DNA of 64,000 nucleotides from a virus. The DNA is taken from the IMG/VR virus record IMGVR_UViG_3300050821_003659, positions 1 to 64,000 of that record. One strand, given 5' to 3'. This document shows, piece after piece, positions 32,338 through 41,222 of the stretch. A program made the position numbers and the translations under genes. Numbering within the stretch: position 1 is the stretch's first letter; each line of letters opens with the position of its first letter. Below the pieces are notes generated by a model. It saw only the letters and a program-made list of their open reading frames with translations. It was not told the DNA's origin and did no database searches.

Positions 32338-33673
32338 GCGTTTCCCTTCCTGCCCCGGTGCCGCCCCGATCCCTCCCGCTGAGCACGGCGTTCCAGATTC
32401 GCGAATACGGAATGCAGCTTAGCCAGAGGGGGGTCGCAGGGGAGGTAACCTCCTATGAAAAACCATATATGCAGGGGGACTCAGTCAGGGAGTCCCTTAG
32501 GGGAGGTATGAAAAATAATATCCCCCCATGCGTCGAGTAGAGGGTCAGGAGTCCCTTGGCTAAGCCAAGCTCCGCTGGCCCGCGAGGGGTGCCGGGACTC
32601 CCCCGCCGCCGCCCTCGGCCCTAAGTACTGACCCCCTGTCAACGCTCTGATTCCAAAGAGTTTAGTACCCCTGACCCTGTACCCCTTTCGCTCTGTGTTC
32701 TCCCCGAGCTAACTCGTTTACAATGTGCAGTTACAGCGGTGGGACGCCACGCGAGTGCAGAATGTAGCGTAAGGCGTGTAGAATCACAGCGTTACAGCGT
32801 CCTGCACCAATATAGTGTTTTGGTGCACGGCATTTCAGCGTCCCGCGTCCCACTTCAGAGGGGCGAAGGGATTGCGTAGCCAAACCGACCAGTTGGTTGT
32901 GACGCTGGGACACAGCGAAGGGAAAGCGATGATATGGTTTATCATAGATCGCTACTGTTTCTCATAGGCGAATGGAATGCGTAAGGCTGTGTACTGTGTA
33001 AACGGTACAGCGAATGAACAGCGAATGCTGTAACCCTGCGTGTGGTGTATTGTGTACAGTGGCTGCGTGCTGTGCTCTGCGTGTGGCGTGCAGTGCTTCG
33101 CCTTTGGTTCTCCCTTGAGTGTATTCCTATCAGAGTCCTTAGCGTCTGCCCGATTTGCCCGAGTTCGCCGTGCGTTCGCCCTGCGTTGGTTTGTATCAGG
33201 TATTGGCCCGCCCAGTGACTATATACGATACAGATCGATCAGGCGAAGAGAATGCGAAGGTCTGCATGAAACGTTCCTGACGCTGGGGCGAACATAGAGC
33301 GAATGTGACGTATACATCACATTTGACTGATGAGTACACAGTTGCAATTCTGTTATCTAATCAGTAACGCATGCGTGTGTCATATCGTGCACACGCGGTG
33401 CCGTGCGTGGGTGAGCTATGACGCGTTACGCTTCGCCCTGCGTTCGCCCTGCACTGTCGTGCCTTGACAGTCTCTGGTCTGTCTGCCTGTCGGTGCAATC
33501 GATTGGCCCGATTCGTTCAATTTTCGCCTCTGTTCACGGTGCGTGAACGTCACCAAATGTTGAACAGTTGGTGACAGTCAATAGCACGAAAGTGTGTACA
33601 TGGTACATGCACCTTCGTGCCATTGCACGCAATACAAGGAAGAGTAGAATAGTCACAGTAAAGGGAGGCTGTG
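32338..33673. other. Hairpin-rich non-coding region (~1.3 kb)
   Basis: No convincing gene in either strand. Perfect stems include CTTGGC/GCCAAG (32555-32569), GCACCAA/TTGGTGC (32804-32826), AATGTGA/TCACATT (33304-33325), GTCACCAA/TTGGTGAC (33549-33575) and GCACGAA/TTCGTGC (33584-33620). GGAGGTAACCTCC (32441-32453) is palindromic. Short words such as GCGAATG, GCGTAAGGC and TTCGCCCTGC recur. Candidate replication origin or regulatory junction between two gene blocks. Confidence 0.55.
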
Positions 33674-34258
33674 ATGAACGAATGCACATGCAAGGCAGTA
33701 GCGATTGACGGGCAGGTCTGGCATTCGATGTCGTGCCCAGCGAACGTCAAGGTGCGTGAGCATGCCAAGCTATCGCGTGCAGGTCTGAAGGCTGTGCGGA
33801 TGGGCGTGCGTGACGCGGGTTTCGAAGCCGAGGACAATGACTGTTTCGTCAAGGCAGTTCAGGCCATCACTGGCGTGCCCTATCGCGATGCACACGCGTT
33901 CGTGGCGAAGCGTTTCAACCGCAAGGTAGGCCGAGGCACCTTCGATGTCGTCACAATCACAATGGCGATAGAAACAGGCAAGGAACTGATCTACGGCTTC
34001 CGCCTGTTCATCAAGCCCGCTGCGATAGGCACAGGCATACGCCGCAGCCGTTTCGGGTATCGTCAGGTCACACGCTATCGCACACTCGAACAGTTCGCAC
34101 GCACGCATCGCACGGGACGCTGGTTGCTCTGGTCGAATGACCACGCGTTTGCAATGGTCGATGGCGTCGTGTACGATAGCGGTGCCGCTGGTGCACGCAC
34201 GCAGGTCACTGGCGTTTGCGAGTTCATCGAGTCCAGCAAGGTCGAAGGGGGCAACTAA
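33674..34258 (+). CDS. Papain-like (C39-type) cysteine protein
   Basis: 194 residues; the ATG after GTG at 33671 is chosen for spacing from GGGAGG. NDCFVKAVQAITGVPYRDAH has a Cys at a helix start, and WSNDHAFAMVDGVVYDSG has a His and an Asp/Asn-like partner, as in papain/C39-like folds. Such proteins are common in phages; protease activity is unproven. First gene after the non-coding region. Confidence 0.6.
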   Translation: MNECTCKAVAIDGQVWHSMSCPANVKVREHAKLSRAGLKAVRMGVRDAGFEAEDNDCFVKAVQAITGVPYRDAHAFVAKRFNRKVGRGTFDVVTITMAIETGKELIYGFRLFIKPAAIGTGIRRSRFGYRQVTRYRTLEQFARTHRTGRWLLWSNDHAFAMVDGVVYDSGAAGARTQVTGVCEFIESSKVEGGN

Positions 34259-34434
34259 TGAAACGCATGTGGATCAATCAGCCGTCAACTCTTCAGCCGC
34301 ATCACAGCATGCACGGCGTGAACGTGCTAGCGTGCGAGGAACGTCCGGGCACAATGCGTGTTTACTTTCTGTCTGGCAACGTGGTCAGTCAGGAAATGTT
34401 TTCTAACTGTCTCTCACTTGGATGGAGGAGCTAA
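34258..34434 (+). CDS. Small hypothetical protein
   Basis: 58 residues from MKRMWINQPSTLQPHHS; the start overlaps the preceding stop (TAATG). RPGTMRVYFLSGNVVS is beta-like. No family recognised. Confidence 0.6.
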   Translation: MKRMWINQPSTLQPHHSMHGVNVLACEERPGTMRVYFLSGNVVSQEMFSNCLSLGWRS

Positions 34435-34769
34435 TGACAGGTATAACGCAGGGTCGCAGGTTTCGCTCAACGTCGCCGTTCACGTTCAAGCCGCAGGTCA
34501 CGCGTCAACGCACGCCAGCACAGCAACTGCAAGCCGACACGCGTCGTGTGAACCGTGCACTGCACGCGTTTGGCAACTATCACGACTTCATCCCGCTCGA
34601 TGCCGTCAACATCGAGTTGGCGGATGCTGGCTTTGATGAGTTGCCAGACATGCTGCTGTGCGGTGCACAAGGATCGATCAATGAGTCTGTCGGTCGCAAC
34701 CGCTGGCTCTCGCTCACGTGGTACAAAATGGAATCCGGTCGCTATGAGGTGGTGGCTTATGTCTCCTAA
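34434..34769 (+). CDS. Hypothetical protein with N-terminal GRRFR
   Basis: 111 residues from MTGITQGRRFRSTSPF; GGAGGAG precedes. The GRRFR pentapeptide, elsewhere C-terminal, is here at residues 7-11 with other codons. The C-terminal half is alpha/beta with LSLTWYKMESGRYEV. No family recognised. Confidence 0.65.
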   Translation: MTGITQGRRFRSTSPFTFKPQVTRQRTPAQQLQADTRRVNRALHAFGNYHDFIPLDAVNIELADAGFDELPDMLLCGAQGSINESVGRNRWLSLTWYKMESGRYEVVAYVS

Positions 34770-34980
34770 CATCGAAGTGCACGTCACGCTGTTCGACACT
34801 CAGGTCGCTATGCTGCATGCACTGCATCGCAGCGATCCGTTTCAGAACACCAACTCACAGGGCGTCGTATACGCTGAGACGCCCTGCTGGTCGCTGCTGG
34901 CAATGCCTGTGCCTGAACTGCACAGTGCAGAGACGCAGGAACGTCGCAGACTTCAACGCATCACATGGAGGGCACGATGA
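34759..34980 (+). CDS. Small hypothetical protein
   Basis: 73 residues from MSPNIEVHVTLFDTQVA; overlaps the previous gene by 11 bases. No family recognised. Confidence 0.55.
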   Translation: MSPNIEVHVTLFDTQVAMLHALHRSDPFQNTNSQGVVYAETPCWSLLAMPVPELHSAETQERRRLQRITWRAR

Positions 34981-35228
34981 GAGGCGGACTGGTCTGGCAG
35001 TATCTCGAACGTAAACTGGAATGGGCCGCGAGTGTGCAGACTGTCGCGAAGCTGGCACGCGTGCAGTCGTATCTCGCAAACCGTCCCATGCTCGACTACA
35101 CGCAGCCGTGCAACATCGAATCACACTGGGATGCGATATACCTGATCGATGCTGTGCGTCGTGCGTGCAAGTACAATCACGGCGTCTGCTACTCTGGTCA
35201 ACTCGCGAAGTACAGGAGGGCACGATGA
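34977..35228 (+). CDS. Small hypothetical protein
   Basis: 83 residues from MRGGLVWQYLERKLEW, helical and basic. GAGGGCACG precedes the ATG, the same leader as in the next gene. No family recognised. Confidence 0.6.
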   Translation: MRGGLVWQYLERKLEWAASVQTVAKLARVQSYLANRPMLDYTQPCNIESHWDAIYLIDAVRRACKYNHGVCYSGQLAKYRRAR

Positions 35229-35392
35229 AAGCTGACTCAACACTCATCTCAATAGCCGCAGACCTCGATACGTTCGCACGGTTCTATGCGGACGAAGTCA
35301 AACAGGAGTATGCGTTCGCACTGCAATATGGCAGCGAGGAAGATGCCGCCGAAGTCGCCGCTGATCTAATGAAGCTGAGGTGTGACGCGTGA
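35225..35392 (+). CDS. Small acidic hypothetical protein
   Basis: 55 residues from MKADSTLISIAADLDTF, acidic and helical. Overlaps the previous stop (ATGA). No family recognised. Confidence 0.6.
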   Translation: MKADSTLISIAADLDTFARFYADEVKQEYAFALQYGSEEDAAEVAADLMKLRCDA

Positions 35393-35793
35393 CACGCGAC
35401 CGCATCATCCAACGCATACAGGATGCACTCTCGCCTGATCTAATCGACAAGCACTGGCAGGAGCAAGCGAAGGAACGTCCCCTGCATAACTACTGCTATG
35501 TCGCAAGCGAGGCACTGTATCACGCGTGGGGGCGTGCGTTTGGTTTCAAGCCCGCTCACATCAAAGTGCACATCGGACACGGCACACGCTGTAATCACTG
35601 GCTGCTGCGTCGTGGCGATGAGGTGCTCGACATCACAGCGTCACAGTTTGGTCGCGTGCGTATCCCATACCGTAAGGCGATCAACTGCGGTTTTCTCACT
35701 GGTGAGCGACCGTCGAATGCGTGCAAGGAAATTCTTCGACGCATCAGAATCGAACCTGAGTATCTGGCAAACTATCGCGACGAGGTGAAGTGA
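35389..35793 (+). CDS. Papain/transglutaminase-like protein
   Basis: 134 residues (GTG start). HNYCYVASEALYHAWG has the Cys at a helix start; RCNHWLLRRGDEVLDITASQFG has the His and Asp. The same Cys...His...LD.TA.Q layout is in the 44801 gene. Thiol protease or related activity is possible; not shown. Confidence 0.6.
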   Translation: MTRDRIIQRIQDALSPDLIDKHWQEQAKERPLHNYCYVASEALYHAWGRAFGFKPAHIKVHIGHGTRCNHWLLRRGDEVLDITASQFGRVRIPYRKAINCGFLTGERPSNACKEILRRIRIEPEYLANYRDEVK

Positions 35794-36134
35794 TGATCTG
35801 CCCATACTGCGGTGAGCACATGCACAGGACTGGCGAGGTGCCGAAGCGACCGAAGGGAATGCCGCGTCCGCAGTGGCGTGCGATGCACAAGAGACGCATA
35901 GCAACGCGGGATCACATCCTGCCACGCTCACGTGGTGGTGCTGGTCAACGCACGGTGCGTGTCTGTCACCAGTGCAACATGGAGAAGGGTGCACTCACGC
36001 TGAGCGAATATCGTGCAGTGTTGACGCGGTCGAAACGCATGCCGCACCTGTTTCACTTCGAGCGACAGATACCACGACTGCTGGTGACAGTTCTGTGTGC
36101 ACGCATGTGGTGGATCGTCCGACTCGCCTTCTAA
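35793..36134 (+). CDS. HNH endonuclease
   Basis: 113 residues. CPYCG, then RDHILPRSRGG, then VCHQCNMEKGALT, the order of HNH nucleases with structural zinc. A basic and hydrophobic C-terminal tail follows. May act in homing, packaging or host DNA breakdown. Confidence 0.85.
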   Translation: MICPYCGEHMHRTGEVPKRPKGMPRPQWRAMHKRRIATRDHILPRSRGGAGQRTVRVCHQCNMEKGALTLSEYRAVLTRSKRMPHLFHFERQIPRLLVTVLCARMWWIVRLAF

Positions 36135-36172
36135 CTTGTTGAAAACAAGCCAAATATAGTTGTATTTTTTCC

Positions 36173-36200
36173 TTGCAATAGTGTGGGCGTATGCTATGAT
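36173..36200 (+). promoter_or_regulatory. Promoter with extended -10
   Basis: TTGCAA (36173-36178), 16 bases, TATGAT (36195-36200) preceded by TGC. An AT-rich stretch with CTTGTT/AACAAG and a T-run precedes it and may end the upstream unit. Confidence 0.65.
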
Positions 36201-36206
36201 TGTTTC

Positions 36207-36654
36207 AGTTCAGTTGATTCTTTGACAACCTAGAGCACAGGCCCACAGGGGAGATTCAAAGCTAAAGCCTCTGAGACTAGCCGGGACGAGCCGAATAAAG
36301 TCGATACAGTCGCCTTCGCCGGGACTGTGCCAGCGTAAAGCACTAATCTAGGCTCTGCTGAGATGCCGCACCAATGCCTCAGCAACGTAGTACAGCAGCC
36401 GCACATGAGGATGCTAACCGCGAGAAACGCCACAAGCGTACGGCACGGTAAGAGCGGAGGGCACGAGACGCAAGAGCAACTGTCGCTCTAATCGCAAGGT
36501 TGAACCCGATACCTAAAATCGGCGGTTTACCGAATCGAAAACGTGTTCAGCACACGAACCCAGAAAGCAGATTGCCTTCGATGGCACACGGCACGTGCAG
36601 ACGACCGTATCTGACGACAACGAGAAGCGTATGCTGAGCGAGTGAGTCGATTCT
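36207..36654 (+). ncRNA. Candidate structured RNA after promoter
   Basis: About 450 bases without a gene directly downstream of the 36173 promoter. Local stems include ACAGTC/GACTGT, GCTGAG/CTCAGC, AGAGC/GCTCT and CCGAT/ATCGG. Either a long leader for the 36655 gene or an independent non-coding RNA. Confidence 0.4.
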
Positions 36655-36804
36655 ATGAAACAAGAATACGAAAGTCGCATGGACGCGGCACTGTTAGTTA
36701 TCCGCATGTGGAACGCGTCACACCTTCCTGAACAGAAACGCGTAGCAGAACACATCTACAACTTCGCAGAACAACTGAGGAGATTATCATGTCAGCAGGA
36801 CTGA
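36655..36804 (+). CDS. Small helical protein
   Basis: 49 residues, MKQEYESRMDAALLVIRMW..., one or two amphipathic helices; ends 16 bases inside the next gene. No family recognised. Confidence 0.6.
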   Translation: MKQEYESRMDAALLVIRMWNASHLPEQKRVAEHIYNFAEQLRRLSCQQD

Positions 36805-37259
36805 GCCGTAAGCAGATCACATCCCGCATCTACACCCGCTTGCAGTCGATCAAGTACGACCTTTCGAAAGCTGGCGTGTCCACCATATACAAGCGTGGCG
36901 GCACGCTGGTGTTCAACGAAGGCGACTCGCACATCGATGGCGGCTTCAACGTCACCTATGGCGTCTCGACCGCGTCGAATGGTGAGACGTTTGGCTTCGC
37001 TCATCTCTACGTTGTCTTCGAAGGCGTGACCACGCAGTACGGTCGCTACGACGGTGAGACGTTCGAGAAGGGCATCGAGTTCATCAAGACGCACTTCGCA
37101 CCGAAGCCCGCTGTTGAAGATGACACGCTCGACTGCTCTGGCGTGTGCAAGGACTGCGGCAACGGCACGATGAACAACAAGCTGCACGAAGCCTTCGACT
37201 TCAACGGCAACGGAGTGTACTGCCTCAACTGTGGCAGCACACACCTCGACCTTCTGTAG
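36789..37259 (+). CDS. Zinc-binding hypothetical protein
   Basis: 156 residues. N-terminal alpha/beta domain; C-terminal CKDCG...CLNCG (about 119-149) forms a zinc ribbon. GAGGAG precedes the start. No family recognised. Confidence 0.7.
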   Translation: MSAGLSRKQITSRIYTRLQSIKYDLSKAGVSTIYKRGGTLVFNEGDSHIDGGFNVTYGVSTASNGETFGFAHLYVVFEGVTTQYGRYDGETFEKGIEFIKTHFAPKPAVEDDTLDCSGVCKDCGNGTMNNKLHEAFDFNGNGVYCLNCGSTHLDLL

Positions 37260-37267
37260 ATACAAGG

Positions 37268-37385
37268 CACGCTGATGTCGTGCCTCATGCTAACACCTTA
37301 GGCCGGATCGTAGGGGACTGGCAGCACACTCGAAGCACCCTGTGGGCGTGTGCGATGGATGCAGGTTCGAATCCTGCTAGCGTGA
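37268..37385 (+). ncRNA. tRNA-like element with long D-loop and stem
   Basis: CACGCTG (37268-37274) pairs with TAGCGTG (37378-37384), then A. A perfect T-arm GCAGG-TTCGAAT-CCTGC (37361-37377) precedes. GTC/GAC may form a D-stem around about 34 bases. The anticodon position holds GCACAC/GTGTGC (37323-37352 region) without a clear 7-base anticodon loop. 118 bases in all. It resembles the element at 24745. Confidence 0.45.
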
Positions 37386-37412
37386 GAGACGACATCAACG
37401 TCTGGAGGCAAT

Positions 37413-37631
37413 ATGATTATCACAGAGACGGTGCACGACAGCGGTCGCTCGTTTCGCACATCACGTGAGCGGTTCATCAGCATGGAGCAAGCACTCAACA
37501 TCCACGACCCTTTCATCATGTCCGGTTACAAGGGACTGGCGAACGGGCCAAACTGGGAGAAGGGCGAAGCGTATGGCCCTGAGTGGCGTGAGTACTTCTA
37601 TCCCCCACAACGCAACGGAATGGGGCAGTAA
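37413..37631 (+). CDS. Small hypothetical protein
   Basis: 72 residues, MIITETVHDSGRSFRTS..., with Gly/Tyr/Pro-rich C-terminal half. GGAGG lies upstream. No family recognised. Confidence 0.6.
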   Translation: MIITETVHDSGRSFRTSRERFISMEQALNIHDPFIMSGYKGLANGPNWEKGEAYGPEWREYFYPPQRNGMGQ

Positions 37632-37728
37632 CGAGGCTAGTAGCCTCGCACAGCATCACGACGAACGCTGGCCTTGCCTGAGCAATCACCTTGGCCTATA
37701 TCGTGGTGCTGTGTGAGTCTTCTGACTC
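37632..37728 (+). ncRNA. Structured intergenic RNA, copy A
   Basis: Hairpin 1 CGAGGCT-AGT-AGCCTCG (37632-37648) abuts a 13-bp stem CACAGCATCACGA (37649-37661) with TCGTGGTGCTGTG (37701-37713). Hairpin 3 GAGTC-TTCT-GACTC (37715-37728) precedes the next ribosome-binding site. Same architecture at 42308-42435. Confidence 0.65.
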
Positions 37729-37739
37729 TGGAGATTACA

Positions 37740-38129
37740 GTGCTGAGCAAACATCGCAGACAGATGTCACCCGCTGAGATACGATTCGCGGAGACTACGG
37801 TTCACGCAGTGGACACGTGGTGCTTCGACAACGATCACCTGCTACAACGCATGCAGCAGAAGCAGATCAGCAAGAAGGACGCGGTACTCGCTGCGAAGTA
37901 CGGCGAAGTCATCCGCGTTCAAGACGACGGTCGCGTGGTAATGCGGCTGATGCGACCAACGCAGCCGTTCGCGACTGACAAGGTCGGCACCGTCGTTTGC
38001 GTCTCGCTGCTCGACAAGACAATCGTCACCGCATGGCACAATGACCCGAAAGACAATCACATGTCTGCGGGCTTGGATGCGTACACTTGGCAGGTCAACG
38101 TCATCGAATATCTGAGGAGCATACAATGA
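37740..38129 (+). CDS. Hypothetical protein (GTG start)
   Basis: 129 residues; GTG at 37740 follows GGAG just after RNA copy A, so the longer frame from 37674 is rejected. Contains EVIRVQDDGRVVMRLMRP and a beta-rich domain. No family recognised. Overlaps the ATPase gene by four bases. Confidence 0.65.
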   Translation: MLSKHRRQMSPAEIRFAETTVHAVDTWCFDNDHLLQRMQQKQISKKDAVLAAKYGEVIRVQDDGRVVMRLMRPTQPFATDKVGTVVCVSLLDKTIVTAWHNDPKDNHMSAGLDAYTWQVNVIEYLRSIQ

Positions 38130-39679
38130 AAACTTTCATCGAGTTGTTCACCGACGCCCGTGCGGTATCGACGCCGTCAGTCGCTATCAAGACCTTCGAC
38201 GCAACGTCTAGCATCCTCGCTGTGCAGAACAGCATGTCCCCTGAGGAAGCTGAGTTGACGCCGTTCATCACGTGGGACGCGATACACGGTCTGCGTGGTC
38301 TGACTGACGCGGGCACCGAAGCACTCGCTACGATGTGCAACGATGCCAGCGTGCCTGAGGTTGGTATCTCATGCGATCTGCCCACCGCACTCGGCATCCT
38401 CGAACGTGCGAAGCAGGATGTCATCGCCTTCATCCACAATCCACAGTTGGTGTGGAACGAAGCGAAGTCGGTCGTGCAAGGGTACGCGAACCTTCGCAAC
38501 GACTACAAGGCACGCGGCAACATGGTCGTCACACTCTTCGGAGTTGGCGACACGATGCCCATCGAACTCCAGCAAGACACGCTGGTGCTCGAACACCCAC
38601 TGCCCACGCGTGACGAACTCGCGAAGATCGTGCGAGAGACGTACGCGTACGCATACAACAGCGACCCCAAGAAGTACAAGGCGTGCAAGACAGTCGATGA
38701 GACGGTCGTTGCACTCGCGGTCGATGCACTGATCGGTCTGCCAGCGTTCCCTGCTGAGCAGAGCACAGCGATGTGCCTGAACAAAGAGTCTGGCGTGCTC
38801 GACATCGTCACACTCTGGGATCGCAAGAAGACAATCGTCGGACAACGCAAGGGCTTGACCTACCGCACAGGCGGGCTGAAGCTGCACGACCTGTACGGCG
38901 TCGAATCGTTCAAGACCTACGGCAAGCGGCTGATGTCTGGCAGCAAGCCTCCGACAGTCATCCTGAGAATGGACGAGATACAACGTCAACTCTCAGGCAA
39001 CGATACAGACTCAAGCGGCGTCAAGGGTGACCTGCTTGGTGAGTGGCTGACGTGGATCAACGACCACGACATCTACTGCACTCTGCTCCTCGGCGTTCCG
39101 GGCAGCAGCAAGTCACACAGCATCGACTGCATCGCTGGTGAGTACGGCAAGCCTGTGATCGACTACTCGATCTCACGCATGCAAGACTCGCTGGTCGGCA
39201 ACAGCAACAAGAACATGACGGTCGCCAACAGCACCGTGGACTCGATCAGCGACAAGAACGTATGGCTTGTAGCTACGGCGAACAAGCTGGACGGTCTGCC
39301 GCCTGAGTTGCTCTCTCGCTTCGCGGACATCTTCTTCTTCGATGCACCGGACGCGGATGAGTTGGCTGGCATCATGAACCTGAAGCTGGAGGCATACAAA
39401 CTCGACACGACTCAGCCGCATCCTGACATGACGGGCTGGACTGGTCGTGACGTGAAGAACTGTGCTGTGAAAGCACAGCGTATGAACTCCACCGTTGTCG
39501 AGTGCGGCGAGTACATCATCCCACTGATGACATCGCAGAAGGAAGCGATGGACAAGTTGAGGCACGATGCTGCTGACCGCTTCCTCAGTGCTTCGAAGCC
39601 CGGAGTATACAAGTACACCGAGCCGACAGTGAAGCACACCGCGACCGTGAAGATCACGGAAGGTCGCAAGATGCGGTAG
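38126..39679 (+). CDS. Ycf46-like AAA+ ATPase
   Basis: 517 residues from MKTFIELFTD. The N-terminal half has the degenerate RecA-like pattern MVVTLFGVGDTMPIELQQD and PLPTRDEL found in Ycf46-like ATPases. Walker A GVPGSSKS (about 323-330) and sensor ATANKLDGLPPELLSRF (about 381) with the Arg finger make up the AAA+ core. The C-terminus EGRKMR is a variant of the recurring GRRFR peptide. Neighbours DUF3150, DUF1257 and DUF2997 form a known association with such ATPases. Confidence 0.8.
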   Translation: MKTFIELFTDARAVSTPSVAIKTFDATSSILAVQNSMSPEEAELTPFITWDAIHGLRGLTDAGTEALATMCNDASVPEVGISCDLPTALGILERAKQDVIAFIHNPQLVWNEAKSVVQGYANLRNDYKARGNMVVTLFGVGDTMPIELQQDTLVLEHPLPTRDELAKIVRETYAYAYNSDPKKYKACKTVDETVVALAVDALIGLPAFPAEQSTAMCLNKESGVLDIVTLWDRKKTIVGQRKGLTYRTGGLKLHDLYGVESFKTYGKRLMSGSKPPTVILRMDEIQRQLSGNDTDSSGVKGDLLGEWLTWINDHDIYCTLLLGVPGSSKSHSIDCIAGEYGKPVIDYSISRMQDSLVGNSNKNMTVANSTVDSISDKNVWLVATANKLDGLPPELLSRFADIFFFDAPDADELAGIMNLKLEAYKLDTTQPHPDMTGWTGRDVKNCAVKAQRMNSTVVECGEYIIPLMTSQKEAMDKLRHDAADRFLSASKPGVYKYTEPTVKHTATVKITEGRKMR

Positions 39680-39760
39680 TCCAACCGTCTATACGCTCAC
39701 TCATGACGTTAAACTGTGTGAACTGAAGTCGCATCAAGTGCGGCGACTCAGGCTGACCGA

Positions 39761-39791
39761 GGCACGACGTAGTCACAAAATAAATCGTGCC
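39761..39791 (+). other. Leader hairpin GGCACGA/TCGTGCC
   Basis: Perfect 7-bp stem (39761-39767 with 39785-39791) about 30 bases before the 39821 start; an AGTCG/CGACT hairpin lies upstream. No T-run. May regulate or stabilise the DUF3150-like mRNA. Confidence 0.45.
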
Positions 39792-39820
39792 ACACATTCT
39801 GCTCCACTGGAGAAAACATC

Positions 39821-40750
39821 ATGGCGTCACCAGCACCTGCTCTCTCAACTCTGACCACCGACGTAGCGAAACTCGACCTGAGCAAGACTGAGGACTGCGT
39901 CTTCATCACGACCCACTTCACGATGGGCATCGGTCGCATGAAGCAGATCACCAACCTGAACGTCATCACCGACGCAGACCAGAGCCAGTTGCGTCACCAG
40001 AAGAAACTGATCGACTCTCCTGAACTCGAAGAGATCAGAAGCCAAGACGGTTTCCTCAAGCGTTACCTCGACAGCAAGATGTGCCGCTACTCTGAGTCCA
40101 CTGGGTTTCTGCCACACGTGTTCCTGAAAGAAGTTGACCGTGCGATCATCGCGTACCAGACCATCCGGCGTCCGAAGCTGGTGCAGAAGTTCATGGAGAA
40201 GTACCGAGCACTCGAAGCGATGGACTTCGCACCGCTGAAGGCTGCACTCGGTTCGCACTTCAACCGCAGCGACTATCCATCGAGCGAGATCGTAGAGCGT
40301 GGCTTCGACTTCACGTTCTACTACCGTCCGGTTGGCAAGGTAAACCTCGAAGGCATCAGCGATGTCATCATCGCACGCGAAGCCGAAAAGGAACAGGCCA
40401 TCCGCCTCGCAGCCGTCACAGAGTGGCGTGACGCACTGCGGTTGGCTGGTGCAGAGATGGTCGATGCACTCTTCGACATGCTCAAACCTGAGGCTGGCAA
40501 GACGAAGAAGCTGTACGGTTGCCACGTCGAAAAGTTGCAAGAGTTCCTCGCGACGTTGCCTGACCGTGACCTAGCGAACGACACAGACTTCACCAAGAAC
40601 ATGAACGTGGTGAAGGCTGCACTCGAAGGCGTCACCATCGACAGACTGCGAGAGAGCAAGAGCCTCCAGCAGTACGTTGCTGACAAGGTCGCCACGGTTC
40701 GCGAGGACATCAAGAACCTGACAATCGTCTCCGGTCGTCGCTTCCGGTAG
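39821..40750 (+). CDS. DUF3150-like protein with GRRFR tail
   Basis: 309 residues. The start pattern VFITTHFTMGIGRMKQI followed by KKLIDSPELEEIRSQDGFLKRYL and GFLPHVFLKEVD matches DUF3150 proteins, which are encoded beside MoxR/Ycf46-type ATPases. C-terminus VSGRRFR uses codons unrelated to a ribosome-binding site (GGTCGTCGCTTCCGG) and no gene starts there. Probable partner of the ATPase. Confidence 0.7.
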   Translation: MASPAPALSTLTTDVAKLDLSKTEDCVFITTHFTMGIGRMKQITNLNVITDADQSQLRHQKKLIDSPELEEIRSQDGFLKRYLDSKMCRYSESTGFLPHVFLKEVDRAIIAYQTIRRPKLVQKFMEKYRALEAMDFAPLKAALGSHFNRSDYPSSEIVERGFDFTFYYRPVGKVNLEGISDVIIAREAEKEQAIRLAAVTEWRDALRLAGAEMVDALFDMLKPEAGKTKKLYGCHVEKLQEFLATLPDRDLANDTDFTKNMNVVKAALEGVTIDRLRESKSLQQYVADKVATVREDIKNLTIVSGRRFR

Positions 40751-40805
40751 ACACAGACAGGGGCGGGTTGACAACAGCCCGCCCTTTGATTATCATGAGG
40801 GCCAC

Positions 40806-41222
40806 ATGGACAAACCATTCGCACCAACGCCGCAGAAGATCGTGACCATCACCATCGACGAGAACGGCGACCAAGTCTTTCTGAAGACCGACTCCGCTGA
40901 TGTGTTTCTCGAACAGGGCGAAGTCATCACACGTCGTGCATCGCACGTTGAACCCGCCGACTTCTGGCGGCGTCTGGCGTTCAGTGTACTTCGTAAACTC
41001 ACACCCGACACGAGCCGCATCGCAGCGTGGACACGCACATGGAACTGCCTCTGGCGTGTGAACACGAAGCCTGTCGGTGGCCCGATACTCACGCACTTCC
41101 ATGTGAAGCCCGAGACGCAGTCGCTGATGTGGGACGCCATCGCGTGGTTCCCCAACAGGCAGGATGCAATCGATGCTGAGGTTCAGTTTCTGAATCGCTG
41201 GTTCGCTGAGAGGACAATCTAA
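40806..41222 (+). CDS. Protein with DUF2997-like N-terminus
   Basis: 138 residues. KIVTITIDENGDQ (about 11-23) nearly matches KIITITIDEEGDQ of the DUF2997 protein at 41631, so the N-terminus looks like a diverged duplicate. The rest is Trp-rich and unrecognised. Overlaps the DUF1257 start by one base. Confidence 0.65.
   Translation: MDKPFAPTPQKIVTITIDENGDQVFLKTDSADVFLEQGEVITRRASHVEPADFWRRLAFSVLRKLTPDTSRIAAWTRTWNCLWRVNTKPVGGPILTHFHVKPETQSLMWDAIAWFPNRQDAIDAEVQFLNRWFAERTI

Noticed and set aside
32358-32540. 60-residue plus-strand frame after the terminator
   Set aside because: No ribosome-binding site at its start and it runs through several inverted repeats; not supported as a gene.
33040-33297. 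85-residue plus-strand frame in the non-coding region
   Set aside because: Composition is odd (Cys, Ser, Phe, Arg), there is no ribosome-binding site and it sits in a hairpin-rich non-coding stretch.
33463-33492. TTGACA promoter in the non-coding region
   Set aside because: The hexamer at the right spacing (CTGTCG) does not resemble a -10 box.
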